DNA of 64,000 nt from Sacculina carcini (Eukaryota > Arthropoda > Thecostraca > Sacculinidae): NCBI GenBank assembly GCA_916048095.2, contig OU696584.1, forward strand, positions 3,365,317 to 3,429,316, read 5' to 3'. A program made the position numbers and the translations under genes. Shown one piece after another: positions 1-14,936 of this stretch. The first letter of the stretch is position 1; every line of letters starts with the position of its first letter. The notes beneath the pieces were generated by a model. That model ran no database searches. It was not told the origin of the DNA and saw only the letters and a program-made list of their open reading frames with translations.

Positions 1-2539
1 TTCTTTATTTTCTTTATTTTCTTTATTTTCTTTATTTTCTTTATTTTCTTTATTTTCTTTATTTTCTTTATTTTCTTTATTTTCTTTATTTTCTTTATTT
101 TCTTTATTTTCTTTATTTTCTTTATTTTCTTTATTTTCTTTATTTTCTTTATTTTCTTTATTTTCTTTATTTTCTTTATTTTCTTTATTTTCTTTATTTT
201 CTTTATTTTCTTTATTTTCTTTATTTTCTTTATTTTCTTTATTTTCTTTATTTTCTTTATTTTCTTTATTTTCTTTATTTTCTTTATTTCATCCATTTTA
301 TTTCGATTATTTGTGTGTAGAGTTTAGTGTTGAGTGAAGAAAGTTATTACCTGGCTGGGATTCGAACCGAGGTCCTCGGGGTTCGAGCAGAGCTTTATTT
401 TCTTTATTTTCTTTATTTTCTTTATTTTCTTTATTTTCTTTATTTTCTTTATTTTCTTTATTTTCTTTATTTTCTTTATTTTCTTTATTTTCTTTATTTT
501 CTTTATTTTCTTTATTTTCTTTATTTTCTTTATTTTCTTTATTTTCTTTATTTTCTTTATTTTCTTTATTTTCTTTATTTTCTTTATTTTCTTTATTTTC
601 TTTATTTTCTTTATTTTCTTTATTTTCTTTATTTTCTTTATTTTCTTTATTGTCTTTATTTTCTTTATTTTCTTTATTTTATTTATTTTATTTATTTTAT
701 TTATTTTCTTTATTTTCTTTATTTTCTTTATTTTCTTTATTTTCTTTATTTTCTTTATTTTCTTTATTTTCTTTATTTTCTTATTTTCTTATTTTCTTTA
801 TTTTCTTTATTTTCTTTATTTTCTTTATTTTCTTTATTTTCTTTATTTTCTTTATTTTCTTTATTTTCTTTATTTTCTTTATTTTCTTTATTTTCTTTAT
901 TTTCTTTATTTTCTTTATTTTCTTTATTTTCTTTATTTTCTTTATTTTCTTTATTTTCTTTATTTTCTTTATTTTCTTTATTTTCTTTATTTTCTTTAAT
1001 TCATCCAATTTATTTCGATTATTTGTGTGTAGAGTTTAGTGTTGAGTGAAGAAAGTTATTACCTGGCTGGGATTCGAACCGAGGTCCTCGGGGTTCGAGC
1101 AGAGTCTCTATTTTCTTTATTTTCTTTATTTTCTTTATTTTCTTTATTTTCTTTATTTTCTTTATTTTCTTTATTTTCTTTATTTTCTTTATTTTCTTTA
1201 TTTTCTTTATTTTCTTTATTTTCTTTATTTTCTTTATTTTCTTTATTTTCTTTATTTTCTTTATTTTCTTTATTTTCTTTATTTTCTTTATTTTCTTTAT
1301 TTTCTTTATTTTCTTTATTTTCTTTAATTCATCCAATTTATTTCGATTATTTGTGTGTAGAGTTTAGTGTTGAGTGAAGAAAGTTATTACCTGGCTGGGA
1401 TTCGAACCGAGGTCCTCGGGGTTCGAGCAGAGTCTTACGCGGTCCGGCCATTGTAGATGTTCAAGAGAGATGGTTTATATGTGGTATATATAGTGCGCAA
1501 GCACGAGTGTACAATTAATTTTCTTTATTTTCTTTATTTTCTTTATTTTCTTTATTTTCTTTATTTTCTTTGTTTTCTTTATTTTCTTTATTTTCTTTAT
1601 TTTCTTTATTTTCTTTATTTTCTTTATTATCTTTATTTTCTTTATTTTCTTTATTTTCTTTATTTTCTTTATTTTCTTTATTTTCTTTATTTTCTTTATT
1701 TTCTTTATTTTCTTTATTTTCTTTATTTTCTTTATTTTCTTTATTTTCTTTATTTTCTTTATTTTCTTTATTTTCTTTATTTTCTTTATTTTCTTTATTT
1801 TCTTTATTTTCTTTAATTCATCCAATTTATTTCGATTATTTGTGTGTAGAGTTTAGTGTTGAGTGAAGAAAGATATTACCTGGCTGGGATTCGAACCGAG
1901 GTCCTCGGGGTTCGAGCAGAGTCTTACGCGGTCCGGCCATTGTAGATGTTCAAGAGAGATGGTTTATATGTGGTATATATAGTGCGCAAGCACGAGTGTA
2001 CAATTTATTTTCTTTATTTTCTTTATTTTCTTTATTTTCTGTATTTTCTGTATTTTCTGTATTTTCTGTATTTTCTGTATTTTCTGTATTTTCTGTATTT
2101 TCTGTATTTTCTGTATTTTCTTTATTTTCTTTATTTTCTTTATTTTCTTTATTTTCTTTATTTTCTTTATTTTCTTTATTTTCTTTATTTTCTTTATTTT
2201 CTTTATTTTCTTTATTTTCTTTATTTTCTTTATTTTCTTTATTTTCTTTATTTTCTTTATTTTCTTTATTTTCTTTATTTTCTTTATTTTCTTTATTTTC
2301 TTTATTTTCTTTATTTTCTTTATTTTCTTTATTTTCTTTATTTTCTTTATTTTCTTTATTTTCTTTATTTTCTTTATTTTCTTTATTTTCTTTATTTTCT
2401 TTATTTTCTTTATTTTCTTTATTTTCTTTATTTTCTTTATTTTCTTTATTTTCTTTATTTTCTTTATTTTCTTTATTTTCTTTATTTTCTTTATTTTCTT
2501 TATTTTCTTTATTTTCTTTATTTTCTTTATTTTCTTTAT

Positions 2540-3990
2540 TTTCTTTATTTTCTTTATTTTATTTATTTTATTTATTTTATTTATTTTATATATTTTATTT
2601 ATTTTCTTTATTTTCTTTATTTTCTTTATTTTCTTTATTTTCTTTATGTTCTTTATGTTCTTTATTTTCTTTATTTTCTTTATTTTCTTTATTTTCTTTA
2701 TTTTATTTATTTTCTTTATTTTCTTTATTTTCTTTATTTTCTTATTTTCTTATTTTCTTATTTTCTTATTTTCTTTATTTTCTTTATTTTCTTTATTTTC
2801 TTTATTTTCTTTATTTTCTTTATTTTCTTTATTTTCTTTATTTTCTTTATTTTCTTTATTTTCTTTATTTTCTTTATTTTCTTTATTTTCTTTATTTTCT
2901 TTATTTTCTTTATTTTCTTTATTTTCTTTATTTTCTTTATTTTCTTTATTTTCTTTATTTTCTTTATTTTCTTTATTTTCTTTATTTTCTTTATTTTCTT
3001 TATTTTCTTTATTTTCTTTATTTTCTTTATTTTCTTTATTTTCTTTATTTTCTTTATTTTCTTTATTTTCTTTATTTTCTTTATTTTCTTTATTTTCTTT
3101 ATTTTCTTTATTTTCTTTATTTTCTTTATTTTCTTTATTTTCTTTATTTTCTTTATTTTCTTTATTTTCTTTATTTTCTTTATTTTCTTTAATTCATCCA
3201 ATTTATTTCGATTATTTGTGTGTAGAGTTTAGTGTTGAGTGAAGAAAGTTATTACCTGGCTGGGATTCGAACCGAGGTCCTCGGGGTTCGAGCAGAGTCT
3301 TACGCGGTCCGGCCATTACGGCGGTCATCCCTTTCTTTATTTCTTTATTTTCTTTATTTTCTTTATTTTCTTTATTTTCTTTATTTTCTTTATTTTCTTT
3401 ATTTTCTTTATTTTCTTTATTTTCTTTATTTTCTTTATTTTCTTTATTTTCTGTATTTTCTTTATTTTCTTTATTTTCTTTATTTTCTTTATTCTCTTTA
3501 TTTTCTTTATTTTCTTTATTTTCTTTATTTTCTTTATTTTCTTTATTTTCTTTATTTTCTTTATTTTCTTTATTTTCTTTATTTTCTTTATTTTCTTTAT
3601 TTTCTTTTTTTTCTTTATTTTCTTTATTTTCTTTATTTTCTTTATTTTCTTTATTTTCTTTATTTTCTTTATTTTCTTTATTTTCTTTATTTTCTTTATT
3701 TTCTTTATTTTCTTTATTTTCTTTATTTTCTTTATTTTCTTTATTTTCTTTATTTTCTTTATTTTCTTATTTTCTTATTTTCTTTATTTTCTTCATTTTC
3801 TTTATTTTCTTTATTTTCTTTATTTTCTTTATTTTCTTTATTTTCTTTATTTTCTTTATTTTCTTTATTTTCTTTATTTTCTTTATTTTCTTTATTTTCT
3901 TTATTTTCTTTATTTTCTTTATTTTCTTTATTTTCTTTATTTTCTTTATTTTCTTTATTTTCTTTATTTTCTTTAATTCATCCAATTTAT
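2540..3990 (+). repeat. Duplicated block of the satellite array (partner 8475-9915)
   Basis: The order of unit variants and cassettes here is repeated at about 8,475-9,915, including the TTTATATATTTTATTT interruption, the paired TATGTTC units, the run of CTTATTTT units, the cassette, a TTATTCTCTTT variant and a CTTCATTTT just after two CTTATTTT units. The cassettes inside differ only in their upstream end. A second pair is 12,720-13,660 and 15,430-16,330. Such shared order of rare variants means block duplication, not just slippage of single units. Confidence 0.8.
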
Positions 3991-6900
3991 TTCGATTATT
4001 TGTGTTTAGAGTTTAGTGTTGAGTGAAGAAAGTTATTACCTGGCTGGGATGCGAACCGAGGTCCTCGGGGTTCGAGCAGAGTCTTACGCGGTCCGGCCAT
4101 TGTAGATGTTCAAGAGAGATGGTTTATATGTGGTATATATAGTGCGCAAGCACGAGTGTACAATTAATTTTCTTTGTTTTCTTTATTTTCTTTATTTTCT
4201 TTATTTTCTTTATTTTCTTTATTTTCTTTATTTTCTTTATTTTCTTTATTTTCTTTATTTTCTTTATTTTCTTTATTTTCTTTATTTTCTTTATTTTCTT
4301 TATTTTCTTTATTTTCTTTATTTTCTTTATTTTCTTTATTTTCTTTATTTTCTTTATTTTCTTTATTTTCTTTATTTTCTTTATTTTCTTTATTTTCTTT
4401 ATTTTCTTTATTTTCTTTATTTTCTCTATTTTCTCTATTTTCTCTATTTTCTTTATTTTCTTTATTTTCTTTATTTTCTTTATTTTCTTTATTTTCTTTA
4501 TTTTCTTTATTTTCTTTATTTTCTATATTTTCTTTATTTTCTTTATTTTCTTTATTTTCTTTATTTTCTTTATTTTCTTTATTTTCTTTATTTTCTTTAT
4601 TTTCTTTATTTTCTTTATTTTCTTTATTTTCTTTATTTTCTTTATTTTCTTTATTTTCTTTATTTTCTTTATTTTCTTTATTTTCTTTATTTTCTTTATT
4701 TTCTTTATTTTCTTTATTTTCTTTATTTTCTTTATTTTCTTCATTTTCTTTATTTTCTTCATTTTCTTTATTTTCTTCATTTTCTTCATTTTCTTCATTT
4801 TCTTCATTTTCTTCATTTTCTTCATTTTCTGTATTTTCTGTATTTTCTGTATTTTCTGTATTTTCTGTATTTTCTTTATTTTCTTTATTTTCCTTATTTT
4901 CTTTATTTTCTTTATTTTCTTTATTTTCTTTATTTTCTTTATTTTCTTTATTTTCTTTATTTTCTTTATTTTCTTTATTTTCTTTATTTTCTTTATTTTC
5001 TTTATTTTCTTTATTTTCTTTATTTTCTTTATTTTCTTTATTTTCTTTATTTTCTTTATTTTCTTTATTTTCTTTATTTTCTTTATTTTCTTTATTTTCT
5101 TTATTTTCTTTATTTTCTTTATTTTCTTTATTTTCTTTATTTTCTTTATTTTCTTTATTTTCTTTATTTTCTTTATTTTCTTTATTTTCTTTATTTTCTT
5201 TATTTTCTTTATTTTCTTTATTTTCTTTATTTTCTTTATTTTCTTTATTTTCTTTATTTTTTTCATTTTTTTCATTTTCTTCATTTTCTTCATTTTCTTC
5301 ATTTTCTTCATTTTCTTCATTTTCTTCATTTTCTGTATTTTCTGTATTTTCTGTATTTTCTGTATTTTCTGTATTTTCTTTATTTTCTTTATTTTCTTTA
5401 TTTTCTGTATTTTCTGTATTTTCTTTATTTTCTTTATTTTCTTTATTTTCTTTATTTTCTTTATTTTCTTTATTTTCTTTATTTTCTTTATTTTCTTTAT
5501 TTTCTTTATTTTCTTTATTTTCTTTATTTTCTTTATTTTCTTTATTTTCTTTTTTTTCTTTATTTTCTTTATTTTCTTTATTTTCTTTATTTTCTTTATT
5601 TTCTTTATTTTCTTTATTTTCTTTATTTTCTTTATTTTCTTTATTTTCTTTATTTTCTTTATTTTCTTTATTTTCTTCATTTTCTTTATTTTCTTTATTT
5701 TCTTCATTTTCTTTATTTTCTTCATTTTCTTCATTTTCTTCATTTTCTTCATTTTCTTCATTTTCTTCATTTTCTGTATTTTCTGTATTTTCTGTATTTT
5801 CTGTATTTTCTTTATTTTCTTTATTTTCTTTATTTTCTTTATTTTCTTTATTTTCTTTATTTTCTTTATTTTCTTTATTTTCTTTATTTTCTTTATTTTC
5901 TTTATTTTCTTTATTTTCTTTATTTTCTTTATTTTCTTTATTTTCTTTATTTTCTTTATTTTCTTTATTTTCTTTATTTTCTTTATTTTCTTTATTTTCT
6001 TTATTTTCTTTATTTTCTTTATTTTCTTTATTTTCTTTATTTTCTTTATTTTCTTTATTTTCTTTATTTTCTTTATTTTCTTTATTTTCTTTATTTTCTT
6101 TATTTTCTTTATTTTCTTTATTTTCTTTATTTTCTTTATTTTCTTTATTTTCTTTATTTTCTTTATTTTCTTTATTTTCTTTATTTTCTTTATTTTCTTT
6201 ATTTTCTTTATTTTCTTTATTTTCTTTATTTTCTTTATTTTCTTTATTTTCTTTATTTTCTTTATTTTCTTCATTTTTTTCATTTTCTTCATTTTCTTCA
6301 TTTTCTTCATTTTCTTTATTTTCTTTATTTTCTGTATTTTCTGTATTTTCTGTATTTTCTGTATTTTCTTTATTTTCTTTATTTTCTTTATTTTCTGTAT
6401 TTTCTTTATTTTCTTTATTTTCTTTATTTTCTTTATTTTCTTTATTTTCTTTATTTTCTTTATTTTCTTTATTTTCTTTATTTTCTTTATTTTCTTTATT
6501 TTCTTTATTTTCTTTATTTTCTTTATTTTCTTTATTTTCTTTATTTTCTTTATTTTCTTTATTTTCTTTATTTTCTTTATTTTCTTTATTTTCTTTATTT
6601 TCTCTATTTTCTTTATTTTCTTTATTTTCTTTATTTTCTTTATTTTCTTTATTTTCTTTATTTTCCTTATTTTCTTTATTTTCTTTATTTTCTTTATTTT
6701 CTTTATTTTCTTTATTTTCTTTATTTTCTTTATTTTCTTTATTTTCTATATTTTCTTTATTTTCTTTATTTTCTTTATTTTCTTTATTTTCTTTATTTTC
6801 TTTATTTTCTTTAATTCATCCAATTTATTTCGATTATTTGTGTTTAGAGTTTAGTGTTGAGTGAAGAAAGTTATTACCTGGCTGGGATGCGAACCGAGGT

Positions 6901-9900
6901 CCTCGGGGTTCGAGCAGAGTCTTACGCGGTCCGGCCATTGTAGATGTTCAAGAGAGATGGTTTATATGTGGTATATATAGTGCGCAAGCACGAGTGTACA
7001 ATTAATTTTCTTTGTTTTCTTTATTTTCTTTATTTTCTTTATTTTCTTTATTTTCTTTATTTTCTTTATTTTCTTTATTTTCTTCATTTTCTTTATTTTC
7101 TTTATTTTCTTTATTTTCTTTATTTTCTTTATTTTCTTTATTTTCTTTATTTTCTTTATTTTCTATATTTTCTTTATTTTCTTTATTTTCTTTATTTTCT
7201 TTATTTTCTTTATTTTCTTTATTTTCTTTATTTTCTCTATTTTCTCTATTTTCTCTATTTTCTTTATTTTCTTTATTTTCTTTATTTTCTTTATTTTCTT
7301 TATTTTCTTTATTTTCTTTATTTTCTTTATTTTCTTTATTTTCTTTATTTTCTTTATTTTCTTTATTTTCTTTATTTTCTTTATTTTCTTTATTTTCTTT
7401 ATTTTCTTTATTTTCTTTATTTTCTTTATTTTCTTTATTTTCTTTATTTTCTTTATTTTCTTTATTTTCTTTATTTTCTTTATTTTCTTTATTTTCTTTA
7501 TTTTCTTTATTTTCTTTATTTTCTTTATTTTCTTCATTTTCTTTATTTTCTTCATTTTCTTCATTTTCTTCATTTTCTTCATTTTCTTCATTTTCTTCAT
7601 TTTCTTCATTTTCTGTATTTTCTGTATTTTCTGTATTTTCTGTATTTTCTGTATTTTCTTTATTTTCTTTATTTTCCTTATTTTCTTTATTTTCTTTATT
7701 TTCTTTATTTTCTTTATTTTCTTTATTTTCTTTATTTTCTTTATTTTCTTTATTTTCTTTATTTTCTTTATTTTCTCTATTTTCTTTATTTTCTTTATTT
7801 TCTTTACTTTCTTTATTTTCTTTATTTTCTTTATTTTCTTTATTTTCTTTATTTTCTTTATTTTCTTTATTTTCTTTATTTTCTTTATTTTCTTTATTTT
7901 CTTTATTTTCTTTATTTTCTTTATTTTCTTTATTTTCTTTATTTTCTTTATTTTCTTTATTTTCTTTATTTTCTTTATTTTCTTTATTTTCTTTATTTTC
8001 TTTATTTTCTTTATTTTCTTTATTTTCTTTATTTTCTTCATTTTTTTCATTTTCTTCATTTTCTTCATTTTCTTCATTTTCTTCATTTTCTTTATTTTCT
8101 TTATTTTCTGTATTTTCTGTATTTTCTTTATTTTCTTTATTTTCTTTATTTTCTTTATTTTCTTTATTTTCTTTATTTTCTTTATTTTCTTTATTTTCTT
8201 TATTTTCTTTATTTTCTTTATTTTCTTTATTTTCTTTATTTTCTTTATTTTCTTTATTTTCTTTATTTTCTTTATTTTCTTTATTTTCTTTATTTTCTTT
8301 ATTTTCTTTATTTTCTTTATTTTCTTTATTTTCTTTATTTTCTTTATTTTCTTTATTTTCTTTATTTTCTTTATTTTCTTTATTTTCTTTATTTTCTTTA
8401 TTTTCTTTATTTTCTTTATTTTCTTTATTTTCTTTATTTTCTTTATTTTCTTTATTTTCTTTATTTTCTTTATTTTCTTTATTTTCTTTATTTTATTTAT
8501 TTTATTTATTTTATTTATTTTATATATTTTATTTATTTTCTTTATTTTCTTTATTTTCTTTATTTTCTTTATTTTCTTTATGTTCTTTATGTTCTTTATT
8601 TTCTTTATTTTCTTTATTTTCTTTATTTTCTTTATTTTATTTATTTTCTTTATTTTCTTTATTTTCTTTATTTTCTTATTTTCTTATTTTCTTATTTTCT
8701 TATTTTCTTTATTTTCTTTATTTTCTTTATTTTCTTTATTTTCTTTATTTTCTTTATTTTCTTTATTTTCTTTATTTTCTTTATTTTCTTTATTTTCTTT
8801 ATTTTCTTTATTTTCTTTATTTTCTTTATTTTCTTTATTTTCTTTATTTTCTTTATTTTCTTTATTTTCTTTATTTTCTTTATTTTCTTTATTTTCTTTA
8901 TTTTCTTTATTTTCTTTATTTTCTTTATTTTCTTTATTTTCTTTATTTTCTTTATTTTCTTTATTTTCTTTATTTTCTTTATTTTCTTTATTTTCTTTAT
9001 TTTCTTTATTTTCTTTATTTTCTTTATTTTCTTTATTTTCTTTATTTTCTTTATTTTCTTTATTTTCTTTATTTTCTTTATTTTCTTTATTTTCTTTATT
9101 TTCTTTATTTTCTTTATTTTCTTTAATTCATCCAATTTATTTCGATTATTTGTGTGTAGAGTTTAGTGTTGAGTGAAGAAAGTTATTACCTGGCTGGGAT
9201 TCGAACCGAGGTCCTCGGGGTTCGAGCAGAGTCTTACGCGGTCCGGCCATTGTAGGTCCGGCTATTTTCTTTATTTCTTTATTTTCTTTATTTTCTTTAT
9301 TTTCTTTATTTTCTTTATTTTCTTTATTTTCTTTATTTTCTTTATTTTCTTTATTTTCTTTATTTTCTTTATTTTCTTTATTTTCTGTATTTTCTTTATT
9401 TTCTTTATTTTCTTTATTTTCTTTATTCTCTTTATTTTCTTTATTTTCTTTATTTTCTTTATTTTCTTTATTTTCTTTATTTTCTTTATTTTCTTTATTT
9501 TCTTTATTTTCTTTATTTTCTTTATTTTCTTTATTTTCTTTATTTTCTTTATTTTTTTTTTTTTTTTTATTTTCTTTATTTTCTTTATTTTCTTTATTTT
9601 CTTTATTTTCTTTATTTTCTTTATTTTCTTTATTTTCTTTATTTTCTTTATTTTCTTTATTTTCTTTATTTTCTTTATTTTCTTTATTTTCTTATTTTCT
9701 TATTTTCTTTATTTTCTTCATTTTCTTTATTTTCTTTATTTTCTTTATTTTCTTTATTTTCTTTATTTTCTTTATTTTCTTTATTTTCTTTATTTTCTTT
9801 ATTTTCTTTATTTTCTTTATTTTCTTTATTTTCTTTATTTTCTTTATTTTCTTTATTTTCTTTATTTTCTTTATTTTCTTTATTTTCTTTATTTTCTTTA

Positions 9901-12900
9901 ATTCATCCAATTTATTTCGATTATTTGTGTGTAGAGTTTAGTGTTGAGTGAAGAAAGTTATTACCTGGCTGGGATTCGAACCGAGGTCCTCGGGGTTCGA
10001 GCAGAGTCTTTATTTTCTTTATTTTCTTTATTTTCTTTATTTTCTTTATTTTCTTTATTTTCTTTATTTTCTTTATTTTCTTTATTTTCTTTATTTTCTT
10101 TATTTTCTTTATTTTCTTTATTTTCTTTATTTTCTTTATTTTCTTTATTTTCTTTATTTTCTTTATTTTCTTTATTTTCTTTATTTTCTTTATTTTCTTT
10201 ATTTTCTTTATTTTCTTTATTTTCTTTATTTTCTTTATTTTCTTTATTTTCTTTATTTTCTTTATTTTCTTTAATTCATCCAATTTATTTCGATTATTTG
10301 TGTGTAGAGTTTAGTGTTGAGTGAAGAAAGTTATTACCTGGCTGGGATTCGAACCGAGGTCCTCGGGGTTCGAGCAGAGTCTTACGCGGTCCGGCCATTG
10401 TAGATGTTCAAGAGAGATGGTTTATATGTGGTATATATAGTGCGCAAGCACGAGTGTACAATTAATTTTCTTTATTTTCTTTATTTTCTTTATTTTCTTT
10501 ATTTTCTTTATTTTCTTTATTTTCTTTATTTTCTTTGTTTTCTTTATTTTCTTTATTTTCTTTATTTTCTGTATTTTCTGTATTTTCTGTATTTTCTGTA
10601 TTTTCTGTATTTTCTTTATTTTCTTTATTTTCTTTATTTTCTTTATTTTCTTTATTTTCTTTATTTTCTTTATTTTCTTTATTTTCTTTATTTTCTTTAT
10701 TTTCTTTATTTTCTTTATTTTCTTTATTTTCTTTATTTTCTTTATTTTCTTTATTTTCTTTATTTTCTTTAATTCATCCAATTTATTTCGATTATTTGTG
10801 TGTAGAGTTTAGTGTTGAGTGAAGAAAGATATTACCTGGCTGGGATTCGAACCGAGGTCCTCGGGGTTCGAGCAGAGTCTTACGCGGTCCGGCCATTGTA
10901 GATGTTCAAGAGAGATGGTTTTTATGTGGTATATATAGTGCGCAAGCACGAGTGTACAATTAATTTTCTTTATTTTCTTTATTTTCTTTATTTTCTTTAT
11001 TTTCTTTATTTTCTTTATTTTCTTTATTTTATTTATTTTATTTATTTTCTTTATTTTATTTATTTTATTTATTTTATTTATTTTATTTATTTTATTTATT
11101 TTATTTATTTTATTTATTTTCTTTATTTTCTTTATTTTCTTTATTTTCTTTATTTTCTTTATTTTCTTTATTTTCTTTATTTTCTTTATTTTCTTTATTT
11201 TCTTTATTTTCTTTATTTTCTTTATTTTCTTTATTTTCTTTATTTTCTTTATTTTCTTTATTTTCTTTATTTTCTTTATTTTCTTTATTTTCTTTATTTT
11301 CTTTATTTTCTTTATTTTCTTTATTTTCTTTATTTTCTTTATTTTCTTTATTTTCTTTATTTTCTTTATTTTCTTTATTTTCTTTATTTTCTTTATTTTC
11401 TTTATTTTCTTTATTTTCTTTATTTTCTTTATTTTCTTTATTTTCTTTAATTCATCCAATTTATTTCGATTATTTGTGTGTAGAGTTTAGTGTTGAGTGA
11501 AGAAAGATATTACCTGGCTGGGATTCGAACCGAGGTCCTCGGGGTTCGAGCAGAGTCTTACGCGGTCCGGCCATTGTAGATGTTCAAGAGAGATGGTTTA
11601 TATGTGGTATATATAGTGCGCAAGCACGAGTGTACAATTAATTTTCTTTATTTTCTTTATTTTCTTTATTTTCTGTATTTTCTGTATTTTCTGTATTTTC
11701 TGTATTTTCTGTATTTTCTGTATTTTCTGTATTTTCTGTATTTTCTGTATTTTCTGTATTTTCTTTATTTTCTTTATTTTCTTTATTTTCTTTATTTTCT
11801 TTATTTTCTTTATTTTCTATATTTTCTTTATTTTCTTTATTTTCTTTATTTTCTTTATTTTCTTTATTTTCTTTATTTTCTTTATTTTCTTTATTTTCTT
11901 TATTTTCTTTATTTTCTTTTTTTTCTTTATTTTCTTTATTTTCTTTATTTTCTTTATTTTCTTTATTTTCTTTATTTTCTTTATTTTCTTTATTTTCTTT
12001 ATTTTCTTTATTTTCTTTATTTTCTTTATTTTCTTTATTTTCTTTATTTTCTTTATTTTCTTTATTTTCTTTATTTTCTTTATTTTATTTATTTTATTTA
12101 TTTTATTTATTTTATTTATTTTATTTATTTTCTTTATTTTCTTTATTTTCTTTATTTTCTTTATTTTCTTTATTTTCTTTATTTTCTTTATGTTCTTTAT
12201 TTTCTTTATTTTCTTTATTTTCTTTATTTTCTTTATTTTCTTTATTTTCTTTATTTTCTTTATTTTCTTATTTTCTTATTTTCTTATTTTCTTATTTTCT
12301 TATTTTCTTATTTTCTTATTTTCTTTATTTTCTTTATTTTCTTTATTTTCTTTATTTTCTTTATTTTCTTTATTTTCTTTATTTTCTTTATTTTTTTTTT
12401 TTTCTTTATTTTCTTTATTTTCTTTATTTTCTTTATTTTCTTTATTTTCTTTATTTTCTTTATTTTCTTTATTTTCTTTATTTTCTTTATTTTCTTTATT
12501 TTCTTTATTTTCTTTATTTTCTTTATTTTCTTTATTTTCTTTATTTTATTTATTTTATATATTTTATATATTTTATTTATTTTCTTTATTTTCTTTATTT
12601 TCTTTATTTTCTTTATTTTCTTTATTTTCTTTATTTTCTTTATTTTCTTTATTTTCTTTATTTTCTTTATTTTCTTTATTTTCTTTATTTTCTTTATTTT
12701 ATTTATTTTATTTATTTTCTTTATTTTCTTTATTTTCTTATTTTCTTATTTTCTTATTTTCTTATTTTCTTTATTTTCTTTATTTTCTTTATTTTCTTTA
12801 TTTTCTTTATTTTCTTTATTTTCTTTATTTTCTTTATTTTCTTTATTTTCTTTATTTTCTTTATTTTCTTTATTTTCTTTATTTTCTTTATTTTCTGTAT

Positions 12901-14743
12901 TTTCTTTATTTTCTTTATTTTCTTTATTTTCTTTATTTTCTTTAATTCATCCAATTTATTTCGATTATTTGTGTGTAGAGTTTAGTGTTGAGTGAAGAAA
13001 GTTATTACCTGGCTGGGATTCGAACCGAGGTCCTCGGGGTTCGAGCAGAGTCTTACGCGGTCCGGCCATTGTAGATGTTCAAGAGAGATGGTTTTTATGT
13101 GGTATATATAGTGCGCAAGCACGAGTGTACAATTAATTTTCTTTATTTTCTTTATTTTATTTATTTTCTTTATTTTCTTTATTTTCTTTGTTTTCTTTAT
13201 TTTATTTATTTTCTTTATTTTATTTATTTTCTTTATTTTATTTATTTTATTTATTTTATTTATTTTCTTTATTTTATTTATTTTCTTTATTTTCTTTATT
13301 TTCTTTATTTTCTTTATTTTCTTTATTTTCTTTATTTTCTTTATTTTCTTTATTTTCTTTATTTTCTTTATTTTCTTTATTTTCTTTATTTTCTTTATTT
13401 TCTTTATTTTCTTTATTTTCTTTATTTTCTTTATTTTCTTTATTTTCTTTATTTTCTTTATTTTCTTTATTTTCTTTATTTTCTTTATTTTATTTATTTT
13501 CTTTATTTTCTTTATTTTCTTTATTTTCTTTATTTTCTTTATTTTCTTTATTTTCTTTATTTTCTATATTTTCTTTATTTTCTTTATTTTCTTTATTTTC
13601 TTTAATTCATCCAATTTATTTCGATTATTTGTGTGTAGAGTTTAGTGTTGAGTGAAGAAAGATATTACCTGGCTGGGATTCGAACCGAGGTCCTCGGGGT
13701 TCGAGCAGAGTCTTACGCGGTCCGGCCATTGTAGATGTTCAAGAGAGATGGTTTATATGTGGTATATATAGTGCGCAAGCACGAGTGTACAATTAATTTT
13801 CTTTATTTTCTTTATTTTCTGTATTTTCTGTATTTTCTGTATTTTCTGTATTTTCTGTATTTTCTGTATTTTCTGTATTTTCTGTATTTTCTTTATTTTC
13901 TTTATTTTCTTTATTTTCTTTATTTTCTTTATTTTCTTTATTTTCTTTATTTTCTTTATTTTCTTTATTTTCTTTATTTTCTTTATTTTCTTTAATTCAT
14001 CCAATTTATTTCGATTATTTGTGTGTAGAGTTTAGTGTTGAGTGAAGAAAGATATTACCTGGCTGGGATTCGAACCGAGGTCCTCGGGGTTCGAGCAGAG
14101 TCTTACGCGGTCCGGCCGTTGTAGATGTTCAAGAGAGATGGTTTTTATGTGGTATATATAGTGCGCAAGCACGAGTGTACAATTAATTTTCTTTGTTTTC
14201 TTTATTTTCTTTATTTTCTTTATTTTCTTTATTTTCTTTATTTTCTTTATTTTCTTTATTTTCTTTATTTTCTTTATTTTCTTTATTTTCTTTATTTTCT
14301 TTATTTTCTTTATTTTCTTTATTTTCTTTATTTTCTTTATTTTCTTTATTTTCTTTATTTTCTTTATTTTCTTTATTTTCTTTATTTTCTTTATTTTCTT
14401 TATTTTCTTTATTTTCTTTATTTTCTTTATTTTCTTTATTTTCTTTATTTTCTTTATTTTCTTCATTTTCTTCATTTTCTTCATTTTCTTCATTTTCTTC
14501 ATTTTCTTTATTTTCTTTATTTTCTTTATTTTCTTTATTTTCTTTATTTTCTTTATTTTCTTTATTTTCTTTATTTTCTTTATTTTCTTTATTTTCTTTA
14601 TTTTCTTTATTTTCTTTATTTTCTTTATTTTCTTTATTTTCTTTATTTTCTTTATTTTCTTTATTTTCTTTATTTTCTTTATTTTCTTTATTTTCTTTAT
14701 TTTCTCTATTTTCTTTATTTTCTTTATTTTCTTTATTTTCTTT

Positions 14744-14936
14744 AATTCATCCAATTTATTTCGATTATTTGTGTGTAGAGTTTAGTGTTGAGTGAAGAAA
14801 GTTATTACCTGGCTGGGATTCGAACCGAGGTCCTCGGGGTTCGAGCAGAGTCTTACGCGGTCCGGCCATTGTAGATGTTCAAGAGAGATGGTTTATATGT
14901 GGTATATATAGTGCGCAAGCACGAGTGTACAATTAA
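14744..14936 (-). repeat. tRNA-derived (SINE-like) cassette, representative of about 20 copies
   Basis: Read on the minus strand, the ~193-bp cassette runs: an upstream segment with a TATATATA box; an A-box-like TGGCCGGACCG; a perfect B box GGTTCGAATCC about 31 bp further on; a ~75-bp body; then AATTAAAG into the (AAAATAAAG)n array. That is the layout of a Pol III tRNA-type promoter or a tRNA-derived SINE head. A clean cloverleaf does not form: the T stem has a mismatch and the acceptor arms do not pair. Other full copies: 1327-1518, 1816-2007, 3976-4167, 6813-7005, 10273-10466, 10771-10963, 11449-11641, 12944-13136, 13604-13796, 13994-14186, 15117-15308, 15654-15846, 16279-16470. Short copies lacking the A-box and TATA side: 289-393, 999-1108, 9900-10008. 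Copies with a different upstream part: 3191-3333, 9126-9264. A last copy at 16695 is cut by the gap. Confidence 0.75.
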
